Positions 38,892 to 47,335 of a DNA stretch of 64,000 bases are shown piece after piece. The DNA comes from Streptomyces populi. GTDB taxonomy: Bacteria > Actinomycetota > Actinomycetes > Streptomycetales > Streptomycetaceae. Position numbers and translations under genes: made by a program. The stretch lies in the NCBI RefSeq assembly GCF_002911015.1, contig NZ_KZ626869.1, positions 27,131 to 91,130 of the forward strand. Direction: 5' to 3'. The notes beneath the pieces were generated by a model. The model searched no databases. It saw only the letters and a program-made list of their open reading frames with translations, and was not told the origin of the DNA. Positions within the stretch are counted from its first letter, which is position 1; each line of letters opens with the position of its first letter.

Positions 38892-40361
38892 TCATCGCGC
38901 GGTACCGTGCGGTGCAGCCGCAGCAGCGGAGGCTCGACGGATTCGGCGACTGCGGCGCACCTGGCGCACCGTCCGGCTCCGACCGAGGGACATCGAATGG
39001 ATGACACTCCGGCACACGTCGTCGAGGCGGCGTTCCGCCACTATCGGTCGCAGGATCGCGAAGCGGCTCTCCCCCTCTACGCCGACGACTTCACCTTCAC
39101 CAGCCCGCAGGACGACCACATCGACAAGGCGGCCTTCTTCGAACGGTGCTTCCCCACCGCCGACCGGCTCACGGAGCAGCGACTGCTGCACGTGACCCCC
39201 GCGGATCAAGAAGTCGTCTTCGCCCACTATGAATACGAGCTCACCACGGGCGAACGTCATCGCAATGTCGAGGCGATCACGGTGCGCGACGGGCTGATCC
39301 GGGAGGTACAGGTCTTCTTCGGCGGCAAGGTCTGACCCTGCCGCGGGCCGAGGGGCCACGGTAGCGCTTCGGTGCCCGGCCGTGGTGAGGGCGGGGACGA
39401 CCTGTTCGGTCCAGATGGTCTTTCTCCGGGCGGAGTAGCGGGTGCCCCACCGGCGGGCGATCCGGGCGATCAGGAAGAGACCACGGCCGCCTTCGTCGGT
39501 CTCGTAGGCGTACCGCAGATGAGGGGCGGTGCTGCTGCCGTCACTGACCTCGCAGATCAGCCCGCGATCGCGGATGAGGCGAAGGTCGACGGGCCCGGTT
39601 CCGTGGCGTATGGCGTTGGTGACAAGCTCGCTGACGATCAGTTCGGTGGAGAAGTCCAGGTCGTCCAGGCCCCAGTCGGCGAGTTGCCGGCGGCTCATGG
39701 CGCGGGCGCGAGTGACGACCGCCGGGTCCGGTGGGAGGGTCCAGGCCGCCACCCGGTCCGCGGACAGCACCCGCGTGCGGACCAACAGCAGAAGGAAACC
39801 CTCGTCATCGACGAGTTCACCGGCACGGATGAACGTGTCGCAGCTGTCCGCCAGGGCACGACGCGGATCACTGCTCAAGATCTGACGCAGGACCTGGGCC
39901 GCAGATGACGGGCCGGCGCTCCCGGCCGCTGCCGGAGCGGTGGTGCGGACGTCGAGCGTGGTGCCGATCCGGGCACCTGCCTCCATCAGGAGGTCCAGGC
40001 GTGCCCGGGCTCGGTCCCCCTCGGTCACGTCCTGGGAAGCCACGAGAGCCCCGACAGCGCGGTCGGCCGAGTCCCTGAGGGGCAGCAGGGTCACGGAGTA
40101 GACGTGCTCGTGGGCCGGATCGGCGGGAGGGCGACCGCTGTGCAGGAAGCTCAGGGGCTTGCCGCTCTCGACCACATGGCGGAGCTTTTGCTCGATCCCT
40201 TCGTCGACCAGGCCTGGCGCGACGTCGTGGATATGCCGGCCGACATCCTCCTGCCCTATGGCACCGCGGACTCCCGGGCCGGAGAGATTCAGTCGCAGCA
40301 GCCTCAGGTCCCCGTCGACGACCTGGACACCCAGGTGGGCGGAACACGGCCGCGCGCTCAT
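38892..40361 (-). CDS. PAS and ATPase-fold protein, internally deleted SpoIIE-type relative
   Basis: The recognisable part (about 320 residues) has a PAS domain (VQVVDGDLRLLRLNL to VASQDVTEGDRAR), then the segment DLLMEAGARIGTTLDVRTTA, and then an RsbW-like HATPase (AMSRRQLADWGLDDLDFSTE, LIVSELVTNAIRHG, EVSDGSSTAPH, DEGGRGLFLIA). In the large PAS-GAF-SpoIIE-HATPase phosphatases of Streptomyces these pieces are separated by GAF and phosphatase domains, which are missing here. The frame has no stop after the HATPase and runs a further 170 codons to 38892, antisense to the SnoaL gene, so the tail is not domain sequence. It may be a decaying gene that lost its stop, or a small anti-sigma-type kinase. 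The start at 40361 is uncertain; 40442 is an alternative. Confidence 0.55.
   Translation of the reverse strand: MSARPCSAHLGVQVVDGDLRLLRLNLSGPGVRGAIGQEDVGRHIHDVAPGLVDEGIEQKLRHVVESGKPLSFLHSGRPPADPAHEHVYSVTLLPLRDSADRAVGALVASQDVTEGDRARARLDLLMEAGARIGTTLDVRTTAPAAAGSAGPSSAAQVLRQILSSDPRRALADSCDTFIRAGELVDDEGFLLLLVRTRVLSADRVAAWTLPPDPAVVTRARAMSRRQLADWGLDDLDFSTELIVSELVTNAIRHGTGPVDLRLIRDRGLICEVSDGSSTAPHLRYAYETDEGGRGLFLIARIARRWGTRYSARRKTIWTEQVVPALTTAGHRSATVAPRPAAGSDLAAEEDLYLPDQPVAHRDRLDIAMTFARGELVFIVGEDDFLIRGGHVQQSLLREPVGGGEAPFEEGRLVDVVVLRAGEGEVVGVEGESRFAILRPIVAERRLDDVCRSVIHSMSLGRSRTVRQVRRSRRIRRASAAAAAPHGTAR
38997..39335 (+). CDS. SnoaL-like/NTF2-fold protein
   Basis: A 112-residue NTF2-fold protein (VVEAAFRHYRSQDREAALPL, YADDFTFTSPQDDHIDK, EAITVRDGLIREVQVFFG). 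Family members are ligand-binding or isomerase-type; the role here is unknown. ATG 38997 has GAGGGA at good spacing. The whole gene lies inside an open frame on the opposite strand that continues from the PAS/HATPase gene; family resemblance and the ribosome site make this strand the real one. Confidence 0.82.
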   Translation: MDDTPAHVVEAAFRHYRSQDREAALPLYADDFTFTSPQDDHIDKAAFFERCFPTADRLTEQRLLHVTPADQEVVFAHYEYELTTGERHRNVEAITVRDGLIREVQVFFGGKV

Positions 40362-40714
40362 GGGGCGAGTGCCGCCAGAGATCTTGTCATGGCCCGCGCC
40401 TCCGGTCAGGACGGCAGAGACACTCCTGTTCGCCCACAGCATCCGTCATCCGGCAATCGGCGTCCCTTCCCGGGGTCGACGGCCCCCGCACCACGGTGCT
40501 GACGAGCGAGATGAAGCAGGCAGCGCTGAACGGTGCACTCACGTCGCCTGCCGCGGCTGCCGCAGAACCGCCTCCGAGGGCAGACCGTCGCCGCACGCCA
40601 CCCCTTGCCGAAGCTTCCTCGGCTGCCGTCGACATGCCGCCTTGACCGCCTTCCGGCCGGTGCAGGACCTGGACTCCTGCACCGCCAGGTACGTTGCGGC
40701 AGACGGGTCGAGGC

Positions 40715-41722
40715 TCAGCGCGTCGGTCCCGGCAGTGGCTCCGCCCAGCCGTGCCGGACCGCGTGGCCGCCGAGCTGCATCCGGGTACGGACTCCGGCCA
40801 TGTCCATGAGGTGGCGCAGGCGTCGATGCAGCGTGCGCGGGGACACGCCCAGCTGTGCGGCGGTCGTCTGGTCGGTCAGGCCGGCCAGCAGAAGCGCGAG
40901 AATCCTCCGGTCGAGGTCGGTAGGACCTTCCACACCGACTTCGACGGTGCTGTCGGCTTCGGTGCCGGCGCCCGACAGTTCGAGCGGGTGGGCGGTGCGC
41001 CATACCGTCTCGAACAGCGCGTCCAACGCGTCCAACAGGCCGCTGCGGTGCAGCAGTACGGCTCCCGGCTCTCCGGCCGGTGTGACAGCGAGCGGGACCA
41101 GGCCGAGGTCGGCGTCGGCCAGCACGAGCTTCATCGGCAGTCGGTCGGCGACACGCAGGAGCACGCCGTTGCGCAGGGAATCGACGGCATCGGCGATGAT
41201 GCCCGGCTCTGCCAGAACGGCCCGGTCCAGCACTGCCCGGAAGTGCACGCCACGGCCGATGGCCATGGGTTCGGCCGTGTTCTCGTCGGGCGGGACGGCG
41301 AGGAAGGGCGCGGTGATGAAGGTGCGGACCTGCGTGCGGGCCGCCTGCTGCACCTGGAGGAAGCGATGGCGGATGGCGTCACGGCCCGTGACGACTTCGA
41401 TCAGATCGTCGATGCTGTTCCCGGTCATCGCCGCCCGGTGTTCCTCGGCGAGGGCCACCAGCGCCTGCTCGGCCATCCGCAGCCCGTCCCGGCGCTGAGT
41501 GATGAGCGCGCCGAACGCCACGGCCGGTGGCGCGGCGGTGAACCGCTCGTCCGCCGTCCCGATCGCCAGTCCCCACTCGACCAGTCGGGACAAGGCCTTG
41601 TCGACGTGGGCCCGCGGCACGGCGAGCAGATCCGACAGGAGCGTCGCGGTGGAGGTCGGCCGTTTGACCAGCGCCCGGTAGACGCGCTCGTCATCGGGTT
41701 CGAGGCCCAGGACATCCAGCAT
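40715..41722 (-). CDS. TrmB/LuxR-type transcriptional regulator
   Basis: A 335-residue regulator with an N-terminal TrmB-like winged helix (LGLEPDDERVYRALVKRPTS, TLLSDLLAVPRAHVDKAL), a middle sensor region of about 170 residues, and a C-terminal LuxR-type helix-turn-helix (LDRRILALLLAGLTDQTTAA, QLGVSPRTLHRRLRHLMDM). This two-ended architecture is common in Streptomyces and its ligand is unknown. ATG 41722 has AAGGAG about 11 bases upstream. It follows the subtilase gene but a terminator hairpin lies between them, so it is probably a separate transcript. Confidence 0.88.
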   Translation of the reverse strand: MLDVLGLEPDDERVYRALVKRPTSTATLLSDLLAVPRAHVDKALSRLVEWGLAIGTADERFTAAPPAVAFGALITQRRDGLRMAEQALVALAEEHRAAMTGNSIDDLIEVVTGRDAIRHRFLQVQQAARTQVRTFITAPFLAVPPDENTAEPMAIGRGVHFRAVLDRAVLAEPGIIADAVDSLRNGVLLRVADRLPMKLVLADADLGLVPLAVTPAGEPGAVLLHRSGLLDALDALFETVWRTAHPLELSGAGTEADSTVEVGVEGPTDLDRRILALLLAGLTDQTTAAQLGVSPRTLHRRLRHLMDMAGVRTRMQLGGHAVRHGWAEPLPGPTR

Positions 41723-41819
41723 CGGCGACCGTTCTCCTTCCGCTTGCCGCAGCGGGGAGAGTATGCGCCATGGCGGCAGACCCTGAGTAGCCCCTGCTGG
41801 GAGCGGGTGTGACGGGAAA

Positions 41820-41847
41820 GGCCCCGGGGATTCGCCTCCCCGGGGCC
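41820..41847 (-). terminator. Terminator of the subtilase gene
   Basis: Perfect 10-bp stem GGCCCCGGGG/CCCCGGGGCC with an 8-base loop, 12 bases after the subtilase stop on the minus strand. Confidence 0.8.
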
Positions 41848-41859
41848 CGCCGGTACGGT

Positions 41860-44800
41860 TCATCGCAGACCGTACGCCCTGATGATCTCGTTCTTGACGC
41901 TGAAGCCGCGGTCCGTCCCGGTACTCGCGCGGACGGAGATGAAGCCTCCGCGCTTCTTCGCCGTCCTGAACGACCCCTTCCAGTAGCCGTCGGCGCCCTT
42001 GGCCAGGGCCACCTTCTGCCAGGTGGCGCCGTCGTCGTACGAGACATCCAGCTTCACCGTGGTGACCCTGCCCGGCACGGTGCCGAGGTCCATCGACACC
42101 GGCTTGAGCGCGATCCGCTGGGTCGCGTCGGCCCTGACGTCGCCGTGCAGGTCCGACTCCAGCTTGTAGTCCAGGTTCAGCACCGAGAACGGCTCGAAGG
42201 TGTCCGAGTCGACGGTGCCGGACATGAACGTCCACTCGGTGTGGGTGCGCGTCGACAGCCGGAAGACGTCACCGGGCCGCTCCGCGTCGAGGACGGCGCG
42301 GTAGGGCAGGTTGCCCGCCGGCACCTCCTCCCACTGCATGTCTCCGCTGACCGGGTTGTCGTGGATCAGCGTGTCGCCCTGGAAGACCTGCAGGTGGGAC
42401 GGCGTCTCACCCCACGGGAGGTAGCCGCCCAGCCGCATGGTGTCGCTCGCGGAGGCCCACGCCTGCACGTTCCAGGTCATGTAGTTCTGCCAGCGGGAGT
42501 TGTACACACCGAAGGATTCGCTCTGGCCTGGCCGGGTCGCCGGGGCGAACCAGTCCAGACGGGTGGTGCTGCCCTTGGCGTACGTGTTGTCGCCGGACAC
42601 CATCGACCACGGCAGGGCACCGTCGACACCCTGCGTGTGGAACTCCCTCCAGTCCTGGCCCGGAGTCACCCATTCGGTGCGGGTGCCCGGGTGCCATTCG
42701 CTCTCGGGGAGGTTGAACGACGGGCTGAGGGTGAAGTCGGACCGGTAGCCTTCCGCCGCCCCACCGTCCGTGGCCGAGTAGTAGCGGGCGTCGATCCGCG
42801 CGAGGTCGCCCTTGGCCGGCTTGTAGACCAGGGCCCGGTCCGGCACCCGGCCGCGGTAGTCCCGGGTGAGGTCGTAGACGAACGGCGTGTACTCGGTCTG
42901 CTTCACGGTCAGCTCGAAGACGCCGGCCTTGGCCATCGAGACGAGGGTCCTGCCCGCGTCGCGGTGCACGCTGGCGACCGGGATGGCCGACTCGCCGACG
43001 TACTCCATCAGAGCACCGGCACCGTCGTTGACCACGATCAGCGCCTTGGCGCCGGCCGCGACCGCGGCCTCGGTGCGCTCCTGCGGCGAGACCTCGTCGC
43101 TGCGGTCGACGACGACGATCTTGCCCTTGGCCCTGACCTTCTCGTACGCGGCCGCCGCACCATCGCCGGCGTAGACGACACCCAGCGTGTTCGTGGTGGT
43201 TCCCAGGGCACTGCCCGCCTGCACCAGTGTGTCGAACCGGAGCCGGTCACCCGACGTGCTCAGGCTGAGCAACGGTTCGCCCTTGCGCCAGTGGGTGGTC
43301 AGGATGAAATCGCCCTGCTTCATCGACTCCGTCGGCGCGACGTAGACGTCGTCGTACATCGGCGGCAGCACGTACGCGCTGCGGTAGTCCAGGTACGGGT
43401 CGAAGCCCTTGTAGTGGACGTTGAAGTCGACCTTGCGCTGGCGGTCCTCGGTGCGCTGCGGCGCCTCGGTCCGCAGCAGACGTGCCTTGCTCGCGTCCAG
43501 CACCACGTCCGCCGGGCCGTCCTCGAGAACGGTCTCCGGGTCGACCAGCACGGCCAGACCCGAACGGTCCGCCTTCTCGCCGGCCACGTCGAGGTACCCC
43601 GCGACGGTGTACAGGCCGGGCGCCATGCGCATGGTGGTCGAGCCGTCGACGTAGACGTTCCACGGCCAGGCGTCGCCGGCCAGGTTGATGCCGACCCAGC
43701 CGGAGGCGGGCTTGCCGTCCCGGCCGACCAGCTTGATGTTCAGGTCGTAGCGCTCCTCCTCCTTGAGCAGCGCCACGGACGTGCGGGTCACCGGCTTCCC
43801 GGTGGCCTCGTCGGTGCCTGTCACGTAGCCGACGTGCCGGCCTGCCGAGGCGCCTTGTGGGTCACCGGTCACCGGGACGGCGGCGGTACCGCCCGCCGGG
43901 ACGGTCACCTCGGTGGCTCCGAGCGTGAACGGGCCACCGCCGTCGGTCAGCGCCAGCCTGAGCGTGACGTCGGCGGAGCCGGTGTTGGTGTAGGTCAGGT
44001 CCTTGGTGACGGCGGTGTCGCTCGGCTCGTGCGGCCACGTGTAGTTGCCGAAGAAGAGCGATCCGGTGCCGTGGACCGTGGTGCGCACGGCGGCGGCCAC
44101 GTCGACACGGCCGGTACCGACCTCGTACGGCGAGTACCCGTCGTCCAAGCCCTTCGCGGTGCTCATCAGGTGTTCCTTGAGCTGCGCGCCGGTCCAGTCC
44201 GGGTGCTGCTGGGCCAGGATCGCCGCAGCACCGACCACGTGCGGGGTGGCCATCGAGGTGCCGCTGAGCGTGCGGTAGGGGCCCTCGCCACCGTCGGTCA
44301 TGTCCTGTGAGCGGGCCGCGGTGATGTCCACGCCGGGTGCCGCGATGTCCGGCTTCATGCCGCCGGAGTAGGCCAGCGGGCCGGTGCTGGAGAAGGAAGC
44401 GAGCCGGTCCTGTTTGTCGGTGGCTGCAACAGTCAGCGCCGAGGCGGCCGCGCCCGGGGCGGAGATGCTCTCCGGACCCGCGTTGCCGGCGGCGATGACG
44501 AACAGTGTGCCGTACTGCTCGGACAGCGTGTCGACCGTCTGCGACATCGGGTCGCTTCCGTCCGTCGGGTAGGAGTCGCCGAGACTCATGTTGACGACGT
44601 CCGCACCGGACTCGGCCGCCCACTGCATGCCGGCCATGACCCAGGAATCCTGGCCGTAGCCCTCCGCGCCGCCGAGCACCTTGCCGACGAACAGGTCGGC
44701 GCCGGGGGCGACGCCCTTGTAGTCGCCCGCGGAGGCGGCGCCGGAGCCGACGATCGTGCCGGCCACATGCGTGCCGTGGCCGTTGATGTCGGTGACGCCC

Positions 44801-45594
44801 TCACCCGGCACGAAGCTGGTCGTGCCGTCGATCGCGCCGGCGAGGTCTGGGTGGTTGACGTCGATGCCGGTGTCGAGCACCGCGACCTTGACGCCCTTGC
44901 CGGTGTAGCCGTCCTTCCATGCCTCGGGCGCGCCGATCAGCGGCACGCTCTCTTTCAGACTCGCCTTCACCCGGCCGTCGAGCCACAGTTTCGAGACGCC
45001 CGCGCCCAACTTCGCGCCGCCCTGCGGCGCGACGGTGGTCCAGAAGGTGCGGGCGTGCCGCTTCTCGGTGCTCAGCGCGGCACCGCGGATGCCCTTGAGC
45101 CTACGGGTCAGCTTGCTGCCGCGCGGGGCCACCGGCTCGGCGGCGGTGCGGGACTTCGACGCGGCGTACGCCGCGATCAGCGGCACCGTGGCCGACTTCG
45201 CGTCGTCGTAGCCCATCTCGATCAGGTCGGTGACGTTGAACAACCGCCGGTCCAGCTTCTTCGTGCCCAGCAGCGGAGCCGCCTCGTCCGGGATGACGAA
45301 CAGATCGCCCTTGACCTCCTGGATCTTCACGCCCCCGACGGCGCTGTCCGGACGGTTTACGGCGGCGGTCTGCTTGCCGTCGGCCATCGTGGTGACGGTG
45401 ACGACGTCGCCGGTGACCAGGGTGACCTTGTGGGTCGCCGAGGGCTTGGCGGGCACCGCGGGCCTGCTCGGAGCGGCTTGTGCGGGTGCTTGCAGAAGTG
45501 CAAGCCCCGACGCCAGCAACGGCAACGCGGTAGCGACGGACAGGAGCCGCCGGCGCCTGCGCCGAACGGCGGAAGGCTGAGAGGGGGAAGACAT
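41860..45594 (-). CDS. Secreted S8 family serine peptidase (subtilase)
   Basis: A 1244-residue exported subtilisin-like protease. In order: an Arg-rich signal peptide (RRRRRRLLSVATALPLLASG), a propeptide-like region, and the catalytic domain with Asp in VAVLDTGID (near 240), His in NGHGTHVAGT (near 275), the oxyanion Asn in AAGNAGP and Ser in SGTSMATPHV (near 446). A PA domain (VRAKGKIVVVDRSD, AAGAKALIVVND) and a long C-terminal beta-rich region follow, ending with a P-proprotein-type segment (VKLDVSYDDGATWQKVALAK). All catalytic residues are present. Single-gene unit with its own terminator. It likely degrades extracellular protein. A later start is possible but this one gives a full signal peptide. 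Confidence 0.95.
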   Translation of the reverse strand: MSSPSQPSAVRRRRRRLLSVATALPLLASGLALLQAPAQAAPSRPAVPAKPSATHKVTLVTGDVVTVTTMADGKQTAAVNRPDSAVGGVKIQEVKGDLFVIPDEAAPLLGTKKLDRRLFNVTDLIEMGYDDAKSATVPLIAAYAASKSRTAAEPVAPRGSKLTRRLKGIRGAALSTEKRHARTFWTTVAPQGGAKLGAGVSKLWLDGRVKASLKESVPLIGAPEAWKDGYTGKGVKVAVLDTGIDVNHPDLAGAIDGTTSFVPGEGVTDINGHGTHVAGTIVGSGAASAGDYKGVAPGADLFVGKVLGGAEGYGQDSWVMAGMQWAAESGADVVNMSLGDSYPTDGSDPMSQTVDTLSEQYGTLFVIAAGNAGPESISAPGAAASALTVAATDKQDRLASFSSTGPLAYSGGMKPDIAAPGVDITAARSQDMTDGGEGPYRTLSGTSMATPHVVGAAAILAQQHPDWTGAQLKEHLMSTAKGLDDGYSPYEVGTGRVDVAAAVRTTVHGTGSLFFGNYTWPHEPSDTAVTKDLTYTNTGSADVTLRLALTDGGGPFTLGATEVTVPAGGTAAVPVTGDPQGASAGRHVGYVTGTDEATGKPVTRTSVALLKEEERYDLNIKLVGRDGKPASGWVGINLAGDAWPWNVYVDGSTTMRMAPGLYTVAGYLDVAGEKADRSGLAVLVDPETVLEDGPADVVLDASKARLLRTEAPQRTEDRQRKVDFNVHYKGFDPYLDYRSAYVLPPMYDDVYVAPTESMKQGDFILTTHWRKGEPLLSLSTSGDRLRFDTLVQAGSALGTTTNTLGVVYAGDGAAAAYEKVRAKGKIVVVDRSDEVSPQERTEAAVAAGAKALIVVNDGAGALMEYVGESAIPVASVHRDAGRTLVSMAKAGVFELTVKQTEYTPFVYDLTRDYRGRVPDRALVYKPAKGDLARIDARYYSATDGGAAEGYRSDFTLSPSFNLPESEWHPGTRTEWVTPGQDWREFHTQGVDGALPWSMVSGDNTYAKGSTTRLDWFAPATRPGQSESFGVYNSRWQNYMTWNVQAWASASDTMRLGGYLPWGETPSHLQVFQGDTLIHDNPVSGDMQWEEVPAGNLPYRAVLDAERPGDVFRLSTRTHTEWTFMSGTVDSDTFEPFSVLNLDYKLESDLHGDVRADATQRIALKPVSMDLGTVPGRVTTVKLDVSYDDGATWQKVALAKGADGYWKGSFRTAKKRGGFISVRASTGTDRGFSVKNEIIRAYGLR

Positions 45595-45934
45595 GCCACG
45601 GGTCTATCGGCCGGTTCGGGCGGACGTGAAGGCCGGGCGGTGGCAAGTCCTCGCCATGGCAAGGATTCGCCGACCGCAAAACGTGCGCGTCCGGGCACGT
45701 TCGCGCTTTTCGGACATGGGCGTCCGGCCGGCGGTCGCGGCGTGAACTCGACGGCCCGGCTTTCGGTATGCCCGGGCCCGGAGTTGCGCTCCGCGGACCC
45801 CGGCCACGTCATCTCCCCATCGGCTGTCGGCTCGGTCGGAGCGCCTGCGAGCCCGTACCCCGAACGAACCGACGAGCCGGGACCGGGAGCCCGTCCCGTA
45901 CAATTTGGGTCCGAACGATCAAGGGAGCGTGCCC
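45595..45934. promoter_or_regulatory. Divergent promoter region, subtilase/MarR
   Basis: About 340 bases with no supported gene. TACAAT at 45899-45904 is a good -10 for the MarR gene. On the subtilase side a direct repeat TGGCAAG occurs at 45641-45647 and 45657-45663, next to the palindrome GCCATGGC. Confidence 0.5.
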
Positions 45935-46507
45935 GTGCCCGGCCATCGGTCCATCACCGAAGCGGAAAAGCTGGCGGCTGCGAAGCTGGGCGGCATACCG
46001 ATACACCGCGAGCAGATGGCGGTCGTCGCGAACATCTACCGTGCCGCTTCCGCCGTCCGTCAGCACCTCGAGAACTCGGTCCTGCGCGACGCCGATCTGA
46101 CCTGGACGTCCTTCGTCGTGCTCTGGGTGGTCTGGGTCTGGGGCGAGACGGAGACCCGGTACGTCGCCGAGGAGGCCGGCATCTCCAAGGGCACGCTCAC
46201 CGGTGTCTCGCGGACCCTGGAGGGACGGGGGCTGATGACACGGGCCGGCCATCCCTCCGACGGCCGGCTCAAGCTGCTCAGCCTCACCGACGAGGGCGAG
46301 GCACTGATGCAGCGCCTGTTCCCGCGCTTCAACGAGGAAGAGGCGTTCGTCGCCTCACGGCTCAGCGGCGAGGAGTGCCACACCGTCGCCGAAGGGCTGC
46401 GCCAGGTCGTGCGCCAGGTCGAGGAGGAGGGCGAGGAACGCCGCCTCACCCTCCTCGACGGCGCCGAACCGGCACCCCGCCGCAGCGGCCGACGGGCGAA
46501 GGGCTGA
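45935..46507 (+). CDS. MarR family regulator
   Basis: A 190-residue MarR protein with LTWTSFVVLWVVWVWGETET, YVAEEAGISKGTLTGVSRTL (recognition helix) and the wing HPSDGRLKLLSLTDEG. The length exceeds the family core by 30-40 residues at both ends. GTG 45935 has AAGGGAG at good spacing; a GTG at 45929 is too close to it. The target is unknown; it could act on the divergent subtilase promoter. It ends at a perfect 18-bp terminator hairpin. Confidence 0.9.
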   Translation: MPGHRSITEAEKLAAAKLGGIPIHREQMAVVANIYRAASAVRQHLENSVLRDADLTWTSFVVLWVVWVWGETETRYVAEEAGISKGTLTGVSRTLEGRGLMTRAGHPSDGRLKLLSLTDEGEALMQRLFPRFNEEEAFVASRLSGEECHTVAEGLRQVVRQVEEEGEERRLTLLDGAEPAPRRSGRRAKG

Positions 46508-46561
46508 CGACGCTACTTTCGAAACACTCCCTAGGGCCGGCAAGGCCGACGGGCGAAAGTC

Positions 46562-46600
46562 CGTGGCTCATGGTCCCGGTCTCCGGGACCATGAGCCACG
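46562..46600. terminator. Bidirectional terminator, MarR/gamma-glutamyl hydrolase
   Basis: Perfect 18-bp stem beginning CGTGGCTCATGGTCCCGG with a 3-base loop, between convergent genes. It marks the left border of the amine/aromatic catabolic block. Confidence 0.88.
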
Positions 46601-46624
46601 ACCGCACAACAGCCCCGCGGGGGA

Positions 46625-47335
46625 TCAGCGTCCGTCGCGTGCCGCGCCGACCAGCGCGTCGAACAGGGCCTGCTGCGCGGGATCCTCGTGCGCGGTGTCC
46701 TCCGGGTGCCACTGCACCGCGGTGAACCACCCTTCCGTGGAAGGGAGTTCGAGAGCCTCGACGGTCCCGTCCGCCGCGCGTGCGGCGACCGCCAGACCCG
46801 AGCCGAGACGCTCGACCCGCTGGTGGTGGTAGCAGGAAGCCTCCACCTTCTGGGCGCCGGTGGCCCGTTCCAGCAGGGTCCCGCGCTCGACGGCCACCGG
46901 GTGCACGACGTGCCGGTGTTCGCGTTCGGGGCCGCCCATGTCCTGTTCCAGGGTGCCGCCGAGGGCCACGTTGACGACTTGCAGGCCGCGGCAGACGGCC
47001 AGCAACGGAAGGCCCAAGCCCAGTGTCCGACGGGCGACTTCGAGGTCGAAGGCGTCCTGGAGGTCGTCGACGTCGTAGACGCTGTCGTGGGTGTCGGCGG
47101 CTCCGTAGCGGTGGGGAGCGAGGTCGCCACCGCCGGGGAGCAGGACGCCGTCGAAACGGGCGAGGCGTCCGGTGACGTCCGTGACGGCGGGGTCGGCCGG
47201 GTGGACGGTCGCCGGTTCACCGCCGGCCCGCCACACCGCCTCGATCAGCGCGCGGGCGTTGACCTCGGCAGCGTACCGCAGGGCGGAGGTCGTCGCGGAG
47301 AAGCGGGCGGGGACGGCGATCAGGGGGCGCGTCAC
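46625..47335 (-). CDS. Gamma-glutamyl-gamma-aminobutyrate hydrolase-like class I amidotransferase (PuuD-like)
   Basis: A 236-residue peptidase C26-type hydrolase that would release glutamate from a gamma-glutamyl amide or amino acid. The nucleophile is the Cys in LLAVCRGLQVVNVALGG; the His/Glu pair is in FTAVQWHPEDT; FDGVLLPGGGDLAPHRY is the PuuD-type oxyanion region. Its GTG start overlaps the stop of the aldehyde dehydrogenase gene (GTGA). In the Puu pathway of E. coli the same two enzymes act in succession, dehydrogenase then hydrolase. Expected control is by the operator at 48842. Confidence 0.9.
   Translation of the reverse strand: MTRPLIAVPARFSATTSALRYAAEVNARALIEAVWRAGGEPATVHPADPAVTDVTGRLARFDGVLLPGGGDLAPHRYGAADTHDSVYDVDDLQDAFDLEVARRTLGLGLPLLAVCRGLQVVNVALGGTLEQDMGGPEREHRHVVHPVAVERGTLLERATGAQKVEASCYHHQRVERLGSGLAVAARAADGTVEALELPSTEGWFTAVQWHPEDTAHEDPAQQALFDALVGAARDGR

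Noticed and set aside
41809..44310. Long open frame antisense to the subtilase
   Set aside because: Composition typical of a shadow frame; the minus strand carries a complete catalytic triad in order.
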